A DNA stretch of 64,000 bases from Cordylochernes scorpioides. Its lineage: Eukaryota > Arthropoda > Arachnida > Pseudoscorpiones > Chernetidae. The notes beneath the pieces were generated by a model that worked only from the letters and a program-made list of their open reading frames with translations, did not search any database and was not told where the DNA came from. Position numbers and translations under genes: made by a program. Positions within the stretch are counted from its first letter, which is position 1, and the number at the start of each line of letters is the position of its first letter. This document shows, one piece after another, positions 1 through 11,459 of this stretch. Location: contig CP092876.1 in the NCBI GenBank assembly GCA_030710605.1, forward strand, positions 89,013,988 through 89,077,987. The letters run 5' to 3'.

Positions 1-79
1 ACTCTTTATGCGCGCCAGCTCGATCTCCAGCCTCTTGCACTCTGTCCGGAATTCACTAATATTGTTCTCTAAGGTTGCC
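1..79 (-). pseudogene. Fragment of a Ty3/gypsy gag region
   Basis: This stretch closely matches bases 46577-46656, which lie inside the gag region of the gypsy element at 44064-47268, in the same orientation. The match stops abruptly near base 80, so only a short piece of that element lies upstream of ILP copy 1, or the rest is outside the window. It codes for nothing by itself. It shows that the same retroelement family sits upstream of two ILP copies. Confidence 0.6.
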
Positions 80-553
80 CGGAGGCAGAAAATCATTGTT
101 CATTGGAATAGAGTGATCTATGCTTATATTCTGAGCTAAAATGTTGTTTTATTTATTCAATTATCGCAGTATATGTTTATTGTGTAAGCGCTAAACAATC
201 ATACTTGTATAATTTTTAACTAGAAAAGAGTGTTCTGTGTTTATCTTTAACTAAAGGTTTATTCGTTGTATTCACTTGTGGCATAGGTTCATCAATTTTA
301 AAATATTTAAAAATTTGTTAATTATTTTCTTAAATATTTTTTGATTTAAAACCCTTCATTATATATGACTAGGAATTCCTCTCATTCCATAAAAAAACCG
401 TTCAGATGTTTTTTTTATAAAAATGATCCTAAAATTCCTATATGAGAATTTCAAAGAGGAAAAAGGGGTTAGGGTACTTCTTGGTTACAATTGCTTAAAG
501 AATGAGTCATTGGGTTTCTGGTACTATTAAGTCTGGATCTTCGTGTGTTGCAG
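80..553. other. 5' flank of ILP copy 1
   Basis: About 90-230 holds a degraded monomer of the 107-bp repeat that forms an array at 47805-48456. From about 330 the sequence matches the flank upstream of the ILP copy 2 B exon (RC of about 43803-43990), including a T-rich run near 405-420. The last bases form a splice acceptor ending at 553. No ATG in this stretch reads in frame into the exon, so the initiator exon lies elsewhere or is lost. Confidence 0.5.
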
Positions 554-716
554 GTGTTGGTGATTCTGGTATTTACCATCACTCTCTGCGGCGCCATCTC
601 CCTCCAGAAGCGCAGCAGACAGAGGCTATGTGGCACTATTCTTGCTGATGTTGTTGACTTGATTTGCATAAATGGCCACAGGGAGCCAGAAAAAAGAGCT
701 CAACCCTAGTTTCCAG
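554..716 (+). pseudogene. Insulin-like peptide copy 1, leader and B-chain exon (nonsense mutation)
   Basis: The exon opens after acceptor TGTTGCAG and ends at donor CCAG|GTGAGT. In frame it reads a hydrophobic leader VLVILVFTITLCGAIS, a basic stretch LQKRSRQR, then the B chain LCGTILADVVDLIC with the insulin-type C-x11-C spacing, a tail INGHREPE, and a KR processing site. Known of the family: the B chain pairs by disulfides with an A chain and the secreted hormone acts on receptor kinases or GPCRs. After KRAQP there is a TAG at 707-709 where copies 2 and 3 have TTG. If translated, the product would stop before the A chain, so this copy looks inactivated by a single base. An assembly error or polymorphism is possible. 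The start codon must come from an upstream exon not identified here. Confidence 0.8.
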
Positions 717-2221
717 GTGAGTACACCGAGTCCTGGAAAAAGTTGACCATTTGGCTCTGCAACAAAGTTTTTTCTTTTAGAGCGAAAAGTTCTACACTAT
801 ATAAATAACGCTAACGAGGGCCGAACAGCCCGAAACGGATTCGTGGTTGGCTTATTTTGAATTATCAAGAAAATAGGTTAACAAAATTTCAGGGAACCTG
901 CTAAATAAGCGTTTAATTCATATCTGATCCACTAGATGGCGCTCTGCCATCTATAAATTCATGGACCCAGGTCAGGATATGCCTTTTCGATTTTAATATA
1001 AATATTTACCCTATATATTAATATATATTCCATGGTGGTGGGATATATACCAAGTAAACGTGGCCATGATAGTCATTGGGGGTAGTTAGAATCTGCTTTT
1101 ACTGTCACTACACCATATGTCCACACCTTTCGAGAGAAATTCCAATTCCGCACCTACGAGGGTTCCAGAGCCTCGTTTGGTTTATTTATTATCTGACTTT
1201 TATATAGATTACCAATTCTCTCACGAATTCTGAGATCTATGATTCTTTTGAAATTCTCTGAAATAGATATTTATTTTAAATACATATCTTTAATTAATAT
1301 CAATATGAATTAATGAATACAAAATATTGTGGAGTTGAGTTTCTTTTCATTCAAATAAGAATTAATATCGTTTGACGTTAAATTTTATCTTTTCTGTCCT
1401 GATAAATTTCATATCAACATACTTGATTGGAATCTCCTGATATAAATTATAATGATGCAACAGCTTTCTGGAGATGAGTTTTTTTTAACAAAAATATCAA
1501 ATGAACTCCACTCTCTCTTTATTTTGTTTCCGACGTTAAAGTAAATCGCTGTTACTCCCCTTTAAGGATTCATTCCATTGTTTCATGTATAAGAGAAACA
1601 TTTGTGCTCTAATGCTCCTATATATAGATGGCATGTTATTGGCTTATAATTATTTATGTCTTACTGGCCTCGTCTTTGTATTGTTTGCGGAAGACCATTG
1701 CTAAATGAAAATATTTATATGTAAATATTCTGTCCTAAAAGCCTATGTCCATAGTTTGCTTGAATCCCATTCGAAGATTCTACCCTGCAGTTTAGAATAT
1801 GTAACCCGAATTATCCAATACAGTATTAGAGCTCTAAGGAGCGGTCTAGTAGATGAAATTGGCGTAACACTGTGAGGGTTCACCAATATTTTCTCATCAT
1901 AGTAAAGATGATAGAAGTTAATTTTATGTGTACAAGAAACATTCGTGCTTCAAATCCTCATATTTTATTAACACATTCTATGGCACTGGCATTCTATGGC
2001 ACTGGCAATAGGTTTCTTTCAAATAGCTTCAAATGTTATATCTTCAGACCTGTCTGTAGATATAATTTTTGATGATATTCAAAATAAACACATTGCCAGA
2101 AAATTTATTTGTACAAAAAATTCAATTGATGGATGGCAATTAAATTTATTAATTCTATATTTATAATAAAATATTTTCAGATTGATGTTCCATTTCACTA
2201 TGTGTTCTCATTCTATTATAG
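717..2221 (+). other. Phase-1 intron of ILP copy 1
   Basis: The intron begins GTGAGT and ends CTATTATAG, splitting a codon after its first base (G|AT, Asp). Phase-1 placement in the C peptide is the classical insulin position. An alternative AG at 2180 would give an immediate TGA, so 2221 is preferred. The intron is recognisably shared with the introns of copies 2 and 3, including a module at about 790-1020 with a short palindrome around AGATGGCGCTCTGCCATCT. No other gene is seen in it. Confidence 0.65.
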
Positions 2222-2394
2222 ATAACCCTAATTTGCGTGTTCCAGACTCTCTCGCCGCGTCAGACCCAGAAATGTTCCTGGACAGTAAGAGAGCGAACAG
2301 TGTGATACAGGCCAAACGACTCATTGTTGAAGAATGCTGTCACAAAGGCTGCGACTATTATCACATTCGACACTACTACTGCAAGCCTTTCTAG
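2222..2394 (+). pseudogene. Insulin-like peptide copy 1, C-peptide and A-chain exon
   Basis: The exon completes Asp across the phase-1 junction and reads DNPNLRVPDSLAASDPEMF, an internal KR, then AKR and the A chain LIVEECCHKGCDYYHIRHYYC followed by KPF and TAG. The A chain has the insulin hallmark CC-x3-C, but nine residues precede the last Cys instead of the usual eight. Its first residue is Leu, where copies 2 and 3 keep the family Gly. The exon is open, but the TAG in the upstream exon would prevent its translation, so I call the gene a pseudogene. AATAAA follows the stop at 2401-2406. Confidence 0.8.
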
Positions 2395-2400
2395 GGCTGA

Positions 2401-2406
2401 AATAAA
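2401..2406 (+). terminator. Candidate poly(A) signal of ILP copy 1
   Basis: AATAAA lies six bases after the stop codon. The same hexamer sits at the same place behind copy 2. So close a position would give a very short 3' UTR, and a more distal signal cannot be excluded. Confidence 0.4.
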
Positions 2407-3129
2407 CACAATATATTCTTGGCTCACTATTTATTGCCTTCTTAATAGACTCTTCCAAGTAATTGAAATTAGTTTGTTTTTTTGAAGCCATATCTATTAG
2501 ATATTATGAAGACCGGCCTCTACACGGCTTTGTACCAGTTATTTCTCCAAGTGTAAAATCAGCTAAATTGTATTAGTATGAGAGTGTGGAATTGTTATGT
2601 GATCAGGTGGTTAAATAGAAAAAAAGGAATCCAGATCGTGAAACTGAAATAGCTGATAGGTTACGCCATCTATTGGAATAAATATAAAAATCGTTCATAT
2701 TTAGAGCCACATCAACCAATTATTTATTTAGTTCCCGACGTTTCAGTGTCTCACTGCCTCTCTCCTCAGGGGATTATATTTTTTCCAAACCAACTTCCAA
2801 CCAACAAATTATCTTCAAAACTTTCATTTTTCATTAATCAAGAATATCAACGAAAATTCTACCGTGCTTTCTTTCATTTAATTTTTTAAATCCAACAAGG
2901 TAGGCTCTACGTGTTGTTGGGCCTCGTCAGCGTGGAATAGTCTGTACTTTAACATCAGTGACAAATAATGATAATGATTGATATATATTATATGAATTGT
3001 TTTGAATATATCCTGGACAAAAATAAACAATACCACAGATTTCTGTAAATGATTTTCTTTTCATTTTATTATCGTAGTCTCAAACTTTCGACCATCTCTG
3101 CCATTCCAGTATAGGATTAATTACAAGGA
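2407..3129. other. Downstream flank of ILP copy 1, no gene seen
   Basis: About 2660-2960 matches 50650-50940 behind copy 3, and about 2410-2770 matches the RC of 28510-28860 behind copy 2. The phrase around GTTTCAGTGTCTCACTGCCTC recurs in all three flanks. No open frame of note. Confidence 0.5.
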
Positions 3130-4420
3130 TCACTCCAAAGGTTTTTGCAATCAATGTTAAATTATTAAAATATTAAAAAAATATTTATATACCATTAAAA
3201 CCTACGAGCCATTTTTACCTGACACTAAAGTTTTCCATAAAATAGTAACAGCAATGTATCATAAAGGGCGCGACTTTGTTGACAGCGCAGCTGTAATTCC
3301 TAAACATTGCATCAAGCCCAATGGAGTTGACTAGAGAAAGTTTATTTCTCATGATCCTTTTTGGATATAAAAGTAATTTAACTTCTAATGATCCTATGAA
3401 AATTCGCTGAGTGCTTTAGGAGATGAAGCCCCTTCTATTAGAACAGTTTTAATTGGTTCATTTTATTTTTTTAATTTGAAAAAACAACCTTGAAGATTGA
3501 CTTCGTTAGGTCGACCACCAACAGCAGTGACCCGAGAAAAAATTGAGCTGGTTAGATTTTTTACTTAGAAAAGATTAAAGAATTACGTATCAGCAATTAG
3601 ATAAAGGTTTGGACATTGGATCGGCAGCAAACACCATCAATAATGATCATTTAATATACAGAAAAATTTCTAGTAAATGGGCACCTTACAAGTTGACTGA
3701 AGACCAAAAACTTGGTTGCGTTGAATGGTGTAATTTCATAATGAAAAAATTGTTGAAATCGAATCAAAGGCTGCTTTTAATTTTATTACACAGGTGAAGA
3801 AACTTGGATTAAAAATGTTGATTCAGAAACAAGATCTACTTTTTGGTGCGTTTCAAAATCACCTTCTCCCAAGAAATTTCGCAGAGTTCGAAATTTTGGA
3901 AAACAAATGTTAGCTGTTTATTTTATAAAAAGTGTTTTCATTGATATCTTAAAGTTAGAAGATCGAAAAAGAATTAATAGTAACTGATATACAACAAAAG
4001 GCCTTCTACCAGTAATCGAAAAATCAAGCAAAGCAGGCCAATAACTCAAATTAGACGAGTCCTTCTTTACCATGAAAATGCAAGACCGCACACCTCTTCC
4101 CAAACATTAGACTCTTCAGTCACCTCTGGTGTCCTATTATTCACTCATACATCATATTCACCAAAACTAGCACCTTGTGAATTTTTATTTCTAAAATTTA
4201 ATTTAATCTTGAAAAGAATAAAATTTGACACTGATGAAGCACTACGGCCTTTATCAATGCAATTAATTCAATCCCCGAAAATGACAGTTGTAAGTGCTTC
4301 GTTAATTGGTTTTCACGGATGAAATATTGCATAGGTGCTGAGGATGAATATTTTGAAAAACTCTGAATTTTGAAAGTTGCAGCTTTAATAGAATTAGTGC
4401 TTGCAAAACCTTTGGAGTGA
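3130..4420 (+). mobile_element. Degenerate mariner transposon, copy M1
   Basis: The ends are inverted repeats beginning TCACTCCAAAGGTTTTTGCAA, in a body of about 1.29 kb, the usual mariner length. The + strand holds broken pieces of a mariner transposase, including a decayed form of the HHDNAR...T.DFL...PYSP block near 4070-4180. Frameshifts and stops are numerous, so it is dead. The copy at 51120-52389 occupies the matching place in unit C, so the insertion predates the duplication. Confidence 0.75.
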
Positions 4421-5539
4421 TTTGGAGATACAATAATTAGGTGTCTAGAAAAGGTGAATCATCTCAAGGTTCTCTAAATCAGAAGTTGACTCGATTCCTG
4501 TCACGTCTGCGACGTATTCTTGTGTGGTCAATTGTTTAAACATGTACTGACGAGTGTTTTCGGTGAGACGACTTCAATAGATTTAAATATGATGAGGTAT
4601 CAAAAGAAAAGGCAATAAAAAATGTAGATGTAAGTAAAGGGGAAATGAGAAATAGAAGTAAAATTACATAATTCTGCATTAAACTATAGATTAAAAATAA
4701 GAATATATATCTGGTATGTACCATCTGCTGGTAATTTTTTTCTGTAATTTAAGAATTTTTGAGCTTTTTTTTAATGTTGGTCAAGTATTGTGTCATAAAA
4801 TATTTTTAATATAATAGTGATTCATAATTAATATAAAATAATAAATAAGTAATTGTTATGAAAAATTTGTTCTTTTTATGACGCCCGTATGATTATTTAA
4901 AAATAAATCAATTTAATAATTAATTATGTTCATCATATTAATATAGTAATATGTGATGGCCATCAGGTGATCCTGAATCTATTGGCGTGACTACTACTGT
5001 AAATATTTGTTCTCTCACATACAGCACACACACTGCATAATGTGTGTCTTAAGATTGAAAAGTTGAAAGTTGTGAAAAGTTACCGTGAAAAAATGAATAG
5101 AAGATATTTTATGATCATCTGTTCTGATCTTATTAACAGCGTAGCGATGGATACTGTTTACACAGAATTAGCGTTACATAAAGGCGCAGTATCTGGTGAA
5201 GACATTGTATTCGTTCCATTATTTATAATGGAGTTGAAGCTACATCCACAAGAAGTGTGGGAATGAAGATCCCCGTGAATAGATTGAATCCCGAGAGTAA
5301 ATAGAATTAATTTACAAATCCTAAGACTATATCATCGCCAGATAAGCTGCAATTAACTTTGTTGGTCGAGCCAAAATTTATTATGGGGCATACTAACAAA
5401 GTATCAACAATGATGATGATGAGTAACCAGAAAAAAAAAAGAAATATTTATTAGATTTGTACCTTTTAGATCTCCTGATTTCAATACTTTTGACAACATA
5501 AAGGCATCTTTATCTTCCATCATGCCTTGTTCATCTCCC
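4421..5539. other. Spacer shared with units B and C
   Basis: About 4430-4690 matches 52390-52650 and the RC of 28240-28510. About 4690-5400 matches 52690-53350. Short open frames are not conserved between the copies, so I see no gene. Confidence 0.5.
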
Positions 5540-6052
5540 TGGTAAAAACCTTTACTAATGATAATAAAAAATATGTAACCAGTTTTGGCAAATTCAGACA
5601 AAAGCCAACAACCTGTATACTAAGGTTTCGGGCTTTAGCCTTTATCAGTATAAGGCCAGCTTCGATTTCATAACCTCCTACAAGAGGGTTTAAAAAATCA
5701 GTCGAATTTATCAACCATGTGTTTAACCTGGTGAAATGACAAGAGCGGATTTCAGGTGGATGATATTCATTTACTCAAAGAGGCACCTCTCCCTTTAATT
5801 GTACATAAATATAACTACATTAATATCTCCCTCCTGTAACTTTATGTTGTATTCTTGCTTTAAACACAGCCCTTGCCACTTCCCCAGATTGAACACCTAT
5901 TTAGTAAATTCGAGCGAGTTTATAACCATTCTCATAGGATGTTATGAAATCGAAGCCGTCCTTGTACTGGGAATCAGGATGGCTTTTTGTCAGGAATTTA
6001 CCAAACTGGTGTTGTGTGGCTCATTATTTATCATCACTCGTGAGGTTTTTTA
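5540..6052. repeat. Inverted repeat with arms of about 170-200 bp
   Basis: The left arm (about 5540-5735) and the RC of the right arm (about 5880-6052) align through GGCTTCGATTTCATAAC and neighbouring blocks. As a result, similar short peptides with the core YEIEA can be read outward on both strands. The same arrangement is at 53456-53997. This looks like part of a mobile element (perhaps belonging to the Penelope-like remnant nearby), not a gene. Confidence 0.5.
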
Positions 6053-6429
6053 CTAGGGTGATGTCCATCGTTCTGATGTAGAATTGAAGATGCTTCTTTT
6101 GGTACATGAATATTCTCCGCCCGCAATTTTATTCTGTATAAAAATGTCTATATTTTAACAATGAAAATCTCTACGAACGTAAAAAATAAAAGTTCTACCT
6201 GAGTAAAAAAATATCAGGGCTCTAGGAAAAATTGTATTTTCAAAAATATATTTAATCTCTAGCTTTCGGGCACGAACGCCCTTCTAAAGGAAAAAACATG
6301 GTATAATAATTCGCCAATAGAACATATGTTAAAATGCAGTAAGATACTTTTACATATTTTATACTGTAGATATAAGAAATAAAGTCATATTTAACTATTA
6401 TACAAATGGAGTCAAAATATTTTGAAATA

Positions 6430-7030
6430 TATATTCAATAAGAGACCAAATAAATAAACGCAGGCCTCTATGGCATTACTAAGAAGCAAGGAATACATAT
6501 TAAGCTGTAGTTATCATTAGGAGATGTCTATCTGGTTCCCATCTTTGCTATTCAGAAGCGATGATTTGGGATGATCTCAGGGAATAGTGTATTATAAACT
6601 TCCGGAGTGTCTATTCTTCTGTTAATACTCTTGTGCTTTCTTGATATTTTGAATTCTATAATGAGTCTCTGTTGTTAATTGGAGATGTTGGAGTAATAGG
6701 TTTTTGATTTTGATCGTGTGAAGGAATGATCTATTTCTCTTACATGATGATATACTAATAATCTACTGTCCTGGGGTTTGATATTTCGTTGATGTTATGA
6801 TATTATTATATTTAAATAACTACTGGTTTCTCCTAAATATTTGGTTTTGCATTCATTTCATTCCATGGAGTATATGATATTCTTAATATTGGTAAGATAA
6901 TTAAGGCGAATGTTCTTTGTTATAGGGTTTCTGGGTAGCGAACTTAAACTGGGTGAGTTACAGAAGAAGGTTTTAATGCCGATTACCTTTCAGATGACGA
7001 GCTACTGATATGGATGCTGATGAGTAGGGA
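6430..7030 (-). pseudogene. Penelope-like element remnant, GIY-YIG endonuclease end
   Basis: The minus strand reads, with stops and frameshifts, a peptide in the order IIYSMECNECKTKYLGET, then a basic helix, then VYHHVRETDHSF. That is the layout of the C-terminal GIY-YIG nuclease of Penelope-like retroelements (usual core YIGQT, here YLGET; then His-x-x-x-Glu-Thr-x-His). The better-preserved copy at 58890-59500 supports the call. The reverse transcriptase part is not seen. Non-functional. Confidence 0.6.
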
Positions 7031-7045
7031 ATGCTGAAAATACAA

Positions 7046-8310
7046 GGGTTACTCCAATGATTTCTTCAATCAATATTAAATATTTGAAATGATAAAAAAT
7101 AAATTAATTATACTATTAAAATATACATGCTTTTTTTAACTAAAATTTATATTTTCAAAAAATAGTAACAACAATGAAATATAAGGGGCGCAATTTCGTT
7201 TACAGCGGCAGCAGTAATTTCTAAGCATTGCATCAGAGACAATAGAGTTGACTAGATAAAGTTTACGTACCATGACCTTTTATGATTATAAAAGTAATTT
7301 AACTTCTAAAGAATCCCATGAAAGTTGAATGAAAGCTTTAGGAGATATAGCTCCTACTATTAGAACAGTTTTTAATTGGTTTAATAAATTTAAATTTGGA
7401 AAAATCAACTTTAAGAAGATGAACCTCGTTCAGGTCGACCACTAACAGCAGTGACCTATAAAAAAATTGAGCTGGTAAGATTTTACTTATATTAGATCAA
7501 AGAAAATATGGCAAAATGTGAGCATTGGAACGGCAGCAATCAACATCATCATTAATGATCACATTTAAGATACAGAAAACTTGTTAGTAGATGGTTACCT
7601 CACAGCTTGACAGAAGACCAAATACTTGGTCGCGTTAAATAGTGTAATTTCATGTAGAAAAGGTTTTATGAAGGCAAATCAAAAGCCGTTTTCAATATTA
7701 TTACAGGTGAAAAAAGTTGGATTTAAAATTTTGAATAAGAAACAAAATCTACTTTTTGGTGCTCTTCAAAATTGCCTCCACCTAAGAAAGTTCGCAGAGC
7801 TCGAAGAGTTGGAAAACAAATGGCCGCTTGTTTTTTTAGAAAAAGTGGTTTTAATTGATATTGTGAAGTTAGAAGATCGAAAGACAGTTAAGAGTGACTG
7901 GTATACAACAAAATGCCTTCCAGCAGTATTTGAGAAAATCAAGCAAAGCAGACCAAGAGCTAAACTTAGAGAAGTCCTTCTTCACCATGACAATGCAAGA
8001 TCGCACACCTCAGCCCAAACATTAGACTTTTTAGCCAACTCTGGTGTCCAATTAGTCACTCATCCACCATATTCACCCGAAGTTATTGTTAAAATGGATA
8101 AAATTTTACACTGATGATGAAGCATTGCAATCTTTTATCAATGCCGTAAATTCCAACCCCGAAGATGACTGGTGTAAGTTCTTCGATAATTGGTTTTCAC
8201 GGATGAAATCTTGCGAAGGTGCTAAAATATGTATGTAGATTTTAATGGTATAGTTTATTTTTAATAATTCGAATATTTAATATTGATTGCAAAAACTTTA
8301 GGAGTGACCC
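7046..8310 (+). mobile_element. Degenerate mariner transposon, copy M2
   Basis: Ends GGGTTACTCC and its inverted form GGAGTGACCC bound 1265 bp. The largest open piece (7626-8114) carries HHDNARSHTSAQTLDF and THPPYSPE, the last two catalytic blocks of a DD34D mariner transposase (second Asp in HHDNA, third in the YSPD block, here changed to YSPE). Upstream parts are broken by frameshifts. It is the ortholog of the internally deleted copy at 59511-60279. Confidence 0.8.
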
Positions 8311-9889
8311 ATATATTCGATTTGATTTGCCGATAGATTCATGTTAAACATGGGTTAATTTATTCCACGCTAACGAGAGTCAACAACACGAAACGTGTAC
8401 CTTGTTGGAAATTTGGATTATTGAGAGAGAGGGAGAAACCAATAGATATTTAGCCGAAATTCTAGAATAATGAAAAATGAACATTCGGTTGGTTTGTTGG
8501 ATGGAATTTGTTTTAGAAAAAGTATATTCAATCCTCTGAGGAGAGTGATATTTTAATGGGATAAGATGGCTATAATGGCTATATTCTGAGTTGAAAGTAA
8601 AGAATAAAATCTTATTAAATTAAAATATCAACAAGAATCGCACTGGAATCCCACTTTTCATTAGCGTTAGACAACAGACAATTACTAATGTTGAAGATCT
8701 GCATAATTTACAAATAGCAGAGAAAATAGTCAGATATTCAATCAATTTTGTTAATATATATTTAATACTATCTGTCTGAGCTGAAATGATCAGGTTTCTA
8801 ATCTCTCTCATTGTTTGATATTTTATAGGATAAATTGATATAAAATTTTTGCAGGCTCCACACAAATACACAACCAACATATAAGGTTGATAAGTAATAT
8901 ATTATTAACTGTACTCTATATAAATACAAAATAAAATATTATATTTGAATAATATTCAGGTGCATAAGATATGTATTCAATAAATATTGAAACTTCATAC
9001 TCCTCCAGTTATAGAAGCGCAAAGGATGACAGCAATGAAAGAGAGGGCCAGAAAAACCAGCATGTTCATCTGTTGCAGAAATTGAATTTTGGGCAATTAC
9101 CATTGTCCATATAGAATAAGTTTATAGACATGATATTCTCAAATTAGGACAATTTGTAAATCCTTTCGACACAATTTTTCCAGTATAACCAACCACACCA
9201 CTAAAAGCCAGGTACTCCCCATGCATCGCAGTTTGATCAGCAAGAATCTTTTCCAAAAAAAGGGGAAAATAGCGTTACTAATCATTTCATTCATTCTATA
9301 TACACTCATAGAAAAAAACATAAGGAAGTGTAAAGTGCTTCTTGAAAGAGACAGGCAATATTGTTCACACTTGGTTATCTAGTGTGTCTCCAATAAAGTT
9401 CGCTGCCTATCAAATATCCTCCTGATATACATGCTGAAAAAAATAATTCTCATGTTTTGTCCATTAGTGTAGATAGGACGCTTTGTCTCATAATAAAAAC
9501 ATAGTAAATTTTCATTTCATGAGAGAATAGAAATAAATAATATTTCATTTTAAATATAACATTTCAAAATCCTCATAAAAGTGATGCGATGATAAAAAAA
9601 GTGATATATAAACTATAACGAAATAGTAGTGAGAGAAATTTATAGTTTTGATATCCTTTCAACTATACACAAACATTAAGTAGTAAAAGTAACTAATATT
9701 TATCGTTAACTCCTCTACTAGATAATTGGGATTGATCATTATGAGGATGTCGTTACAAGCTGGTAATAAGAGAGGATAATCAGTAACAAACTGGGGTCTT
9801 AATAAAAGCTTTGTTTGTGTTTTTACCATCTACTGGAACATATCGAGCATTTACTTACTTACAACTTCTCTATATTACACGTCAGTATA
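8311..9889. other. Spacer, no gene seen
   Basis: 8311-8990 matches 60280-60960 in unit C. About 9000-10640 has no counterpart in unit C. The left arm of the hairpin that follows is cut off in unit C, so this is best read as a deletion there. Only short, unsupported open frames are present. Confidence 0.45.
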
Positions 9890-10290
9890 ATACAGGATAT
9901 TGTTGTAGTCATAAATTGACACCTGAGATAGAGAAGAACTGAGAGTAGATTGTGGTGGAACAAGTAGAAGAGGGGAGAATTTGTAGAAAAGTAATTAAAA
10001 GAACTGAGGATAAAATTTGAAGAAGCCAGTAGATTTATGAAGGAAAATGTAGAGAAGTCAGTAATGGAGAGAGCAAAATATATAGAATCAAGTAGAATAC
10101 CTGAGAGTTAAAGGTGGAGAAGCCAGAAAAAGGGAAGTTAAATGTGAAGAAGCCAGTGCAGAGAGTAAAATGTGGAGAAGTCAGTAGAAGAGAGAATAGA
10201 TTGTGGAGAGGCCAGTATAAGAGAGAATATAATGTGGAACAGCCATATTAGAGAGAAAGGGGAACCAGAGCAGTTTACTTTGAAGAGAGG
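9890..10290. repeat. Degenerate GA-rich minisatellite
   Basis: Imperfect units of roughly 30-45 bp recur around GTGGAGAAGCCAGT and AGAGAGAATA, with strong purine bias on the + strand. Unit length and sequence both drift, so this is an old array. Confidence 0.55.
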
Positions 10291-10354
10291 TTTGTGTAAG
10301 TAAAGATTCAAAGTCACATTTTATATACCTAGGACTTTTATTTCAAATTATATA

Positions 10355-11003
10355 TACATATAGGTAAAATATTCGTAGCACTTCAGAGGATCAAAAATCT
10401 CTTAAGTCTTCTAATTTTCTTCAAGTAAAATGAATAAATGATAATTTAAAAATACACAGAAGATGCAACACACAGAAAAGAACATTCAGCTACCATCAAA
10501 GCCAAAAACAATTCACCCTAAAATAAGACATCTTCGAACGGCTCGCCAGAAATCTACCCCTGTTTTATACTCACAGATATATTTAACTAAAAAAGGCTAA
10601 AAAGTATGAATTGAATTTTTAACAATGGACTTTCTCTATGTGATAAATGAATATAAAGAGCTTCATTTGTCAGTGCCACTTGCACTCACAGATGGAGCTA
10701 TTCATATTTGTTTATTAACAAAGAGAAAGTTCATTATTAAAAATTCAATTCATACCTTTCACCCTATTTTAGTTCAAAAGATATCTGTGGGTATAAAACA
10801 GGTGCAGATTTCTGGCGAGTCGTTTGAAGATGTCTTATTTTAGGGTGAGTCGTTTCTGTCTACGATGGTAGCTATATGAATATTTTCTGTGTGTTGTCAT
10901 CTTTTGTGCATTTTTATAACTTACCATTTATTTATTTTCTTCAAATACAATTAGAATGTTTGAAGAATTTTGCTCCACTGAAGTACTACTCAAAATTTAC
11001 ATC
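10355..11003. repeat. Large imperfect inverted repeat (hairpin of about 320-bp arms)
   Basis: The RC of 10355-10676 aligns with 10682-11003 along its length. Shared blocks include AGAAAGT, ATTTCTGGCGAG, GATGTCTTATTTTAGGGTGA and TTTTCTGTGTGTTG. The loop is only a few bases. In unit C the right arm is kept (about 61000-61320) but only some 35 bp of the left arm remain. It could be a foldback or MITE-type element, or a local inverted duplication; no coding content. Confidence 0.75.
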
Positions 11004-11459
11004 TAGATGTATTTATAATTTAGAGTCAAAAGTTACTATTCAGTAAATAGTAAAAATAATATAACTTCACAAAACAATGAATATGTGTATTATTTAATCT
11101 ATATAAATTAAATATATTGTTGTGTAACGTAGAAGATAAATTTAAAAAGGAGCTGTCGATATTGAAATTAAATGTAGTTTTACTCGTAGCATGGATACAA
11201 AGAATAAAAAAAACATGCTCACCCGCACAAGCGTGGTTGAGTAATTTTCTGTTGAAAATATTTATCAAAACAATATTTATGTTTAATAAGTGAAATTATT
11301 AATAAAAATTTTCTCATGAGAATAAATGCCAAATTTTTCCACATTCAAAAAGGATCAACGTGCAGTCCAATTGAGGTTATTGAATAATTTGCATCTTTTG
11401 AGCTCTTGATATTGTCATAGGGCATGATATCGGTTCTTGTTCAAATAATTATTTTTCAG

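Noticed and set aside
2180..2182. TTTTCAG at 2174-2180 as the acceptor of the ILP A exon
   Set aside because: It would give GAT TGA after the phase-1 donor; the AG at 2221 keeps the frame, and the same site is conserved in all three copies.
9890..10290. CRISPR-like spaced repeats
   Set aside because: Units are degenerate and contiguous without unique spacers, and the DNA is eukaryotic.
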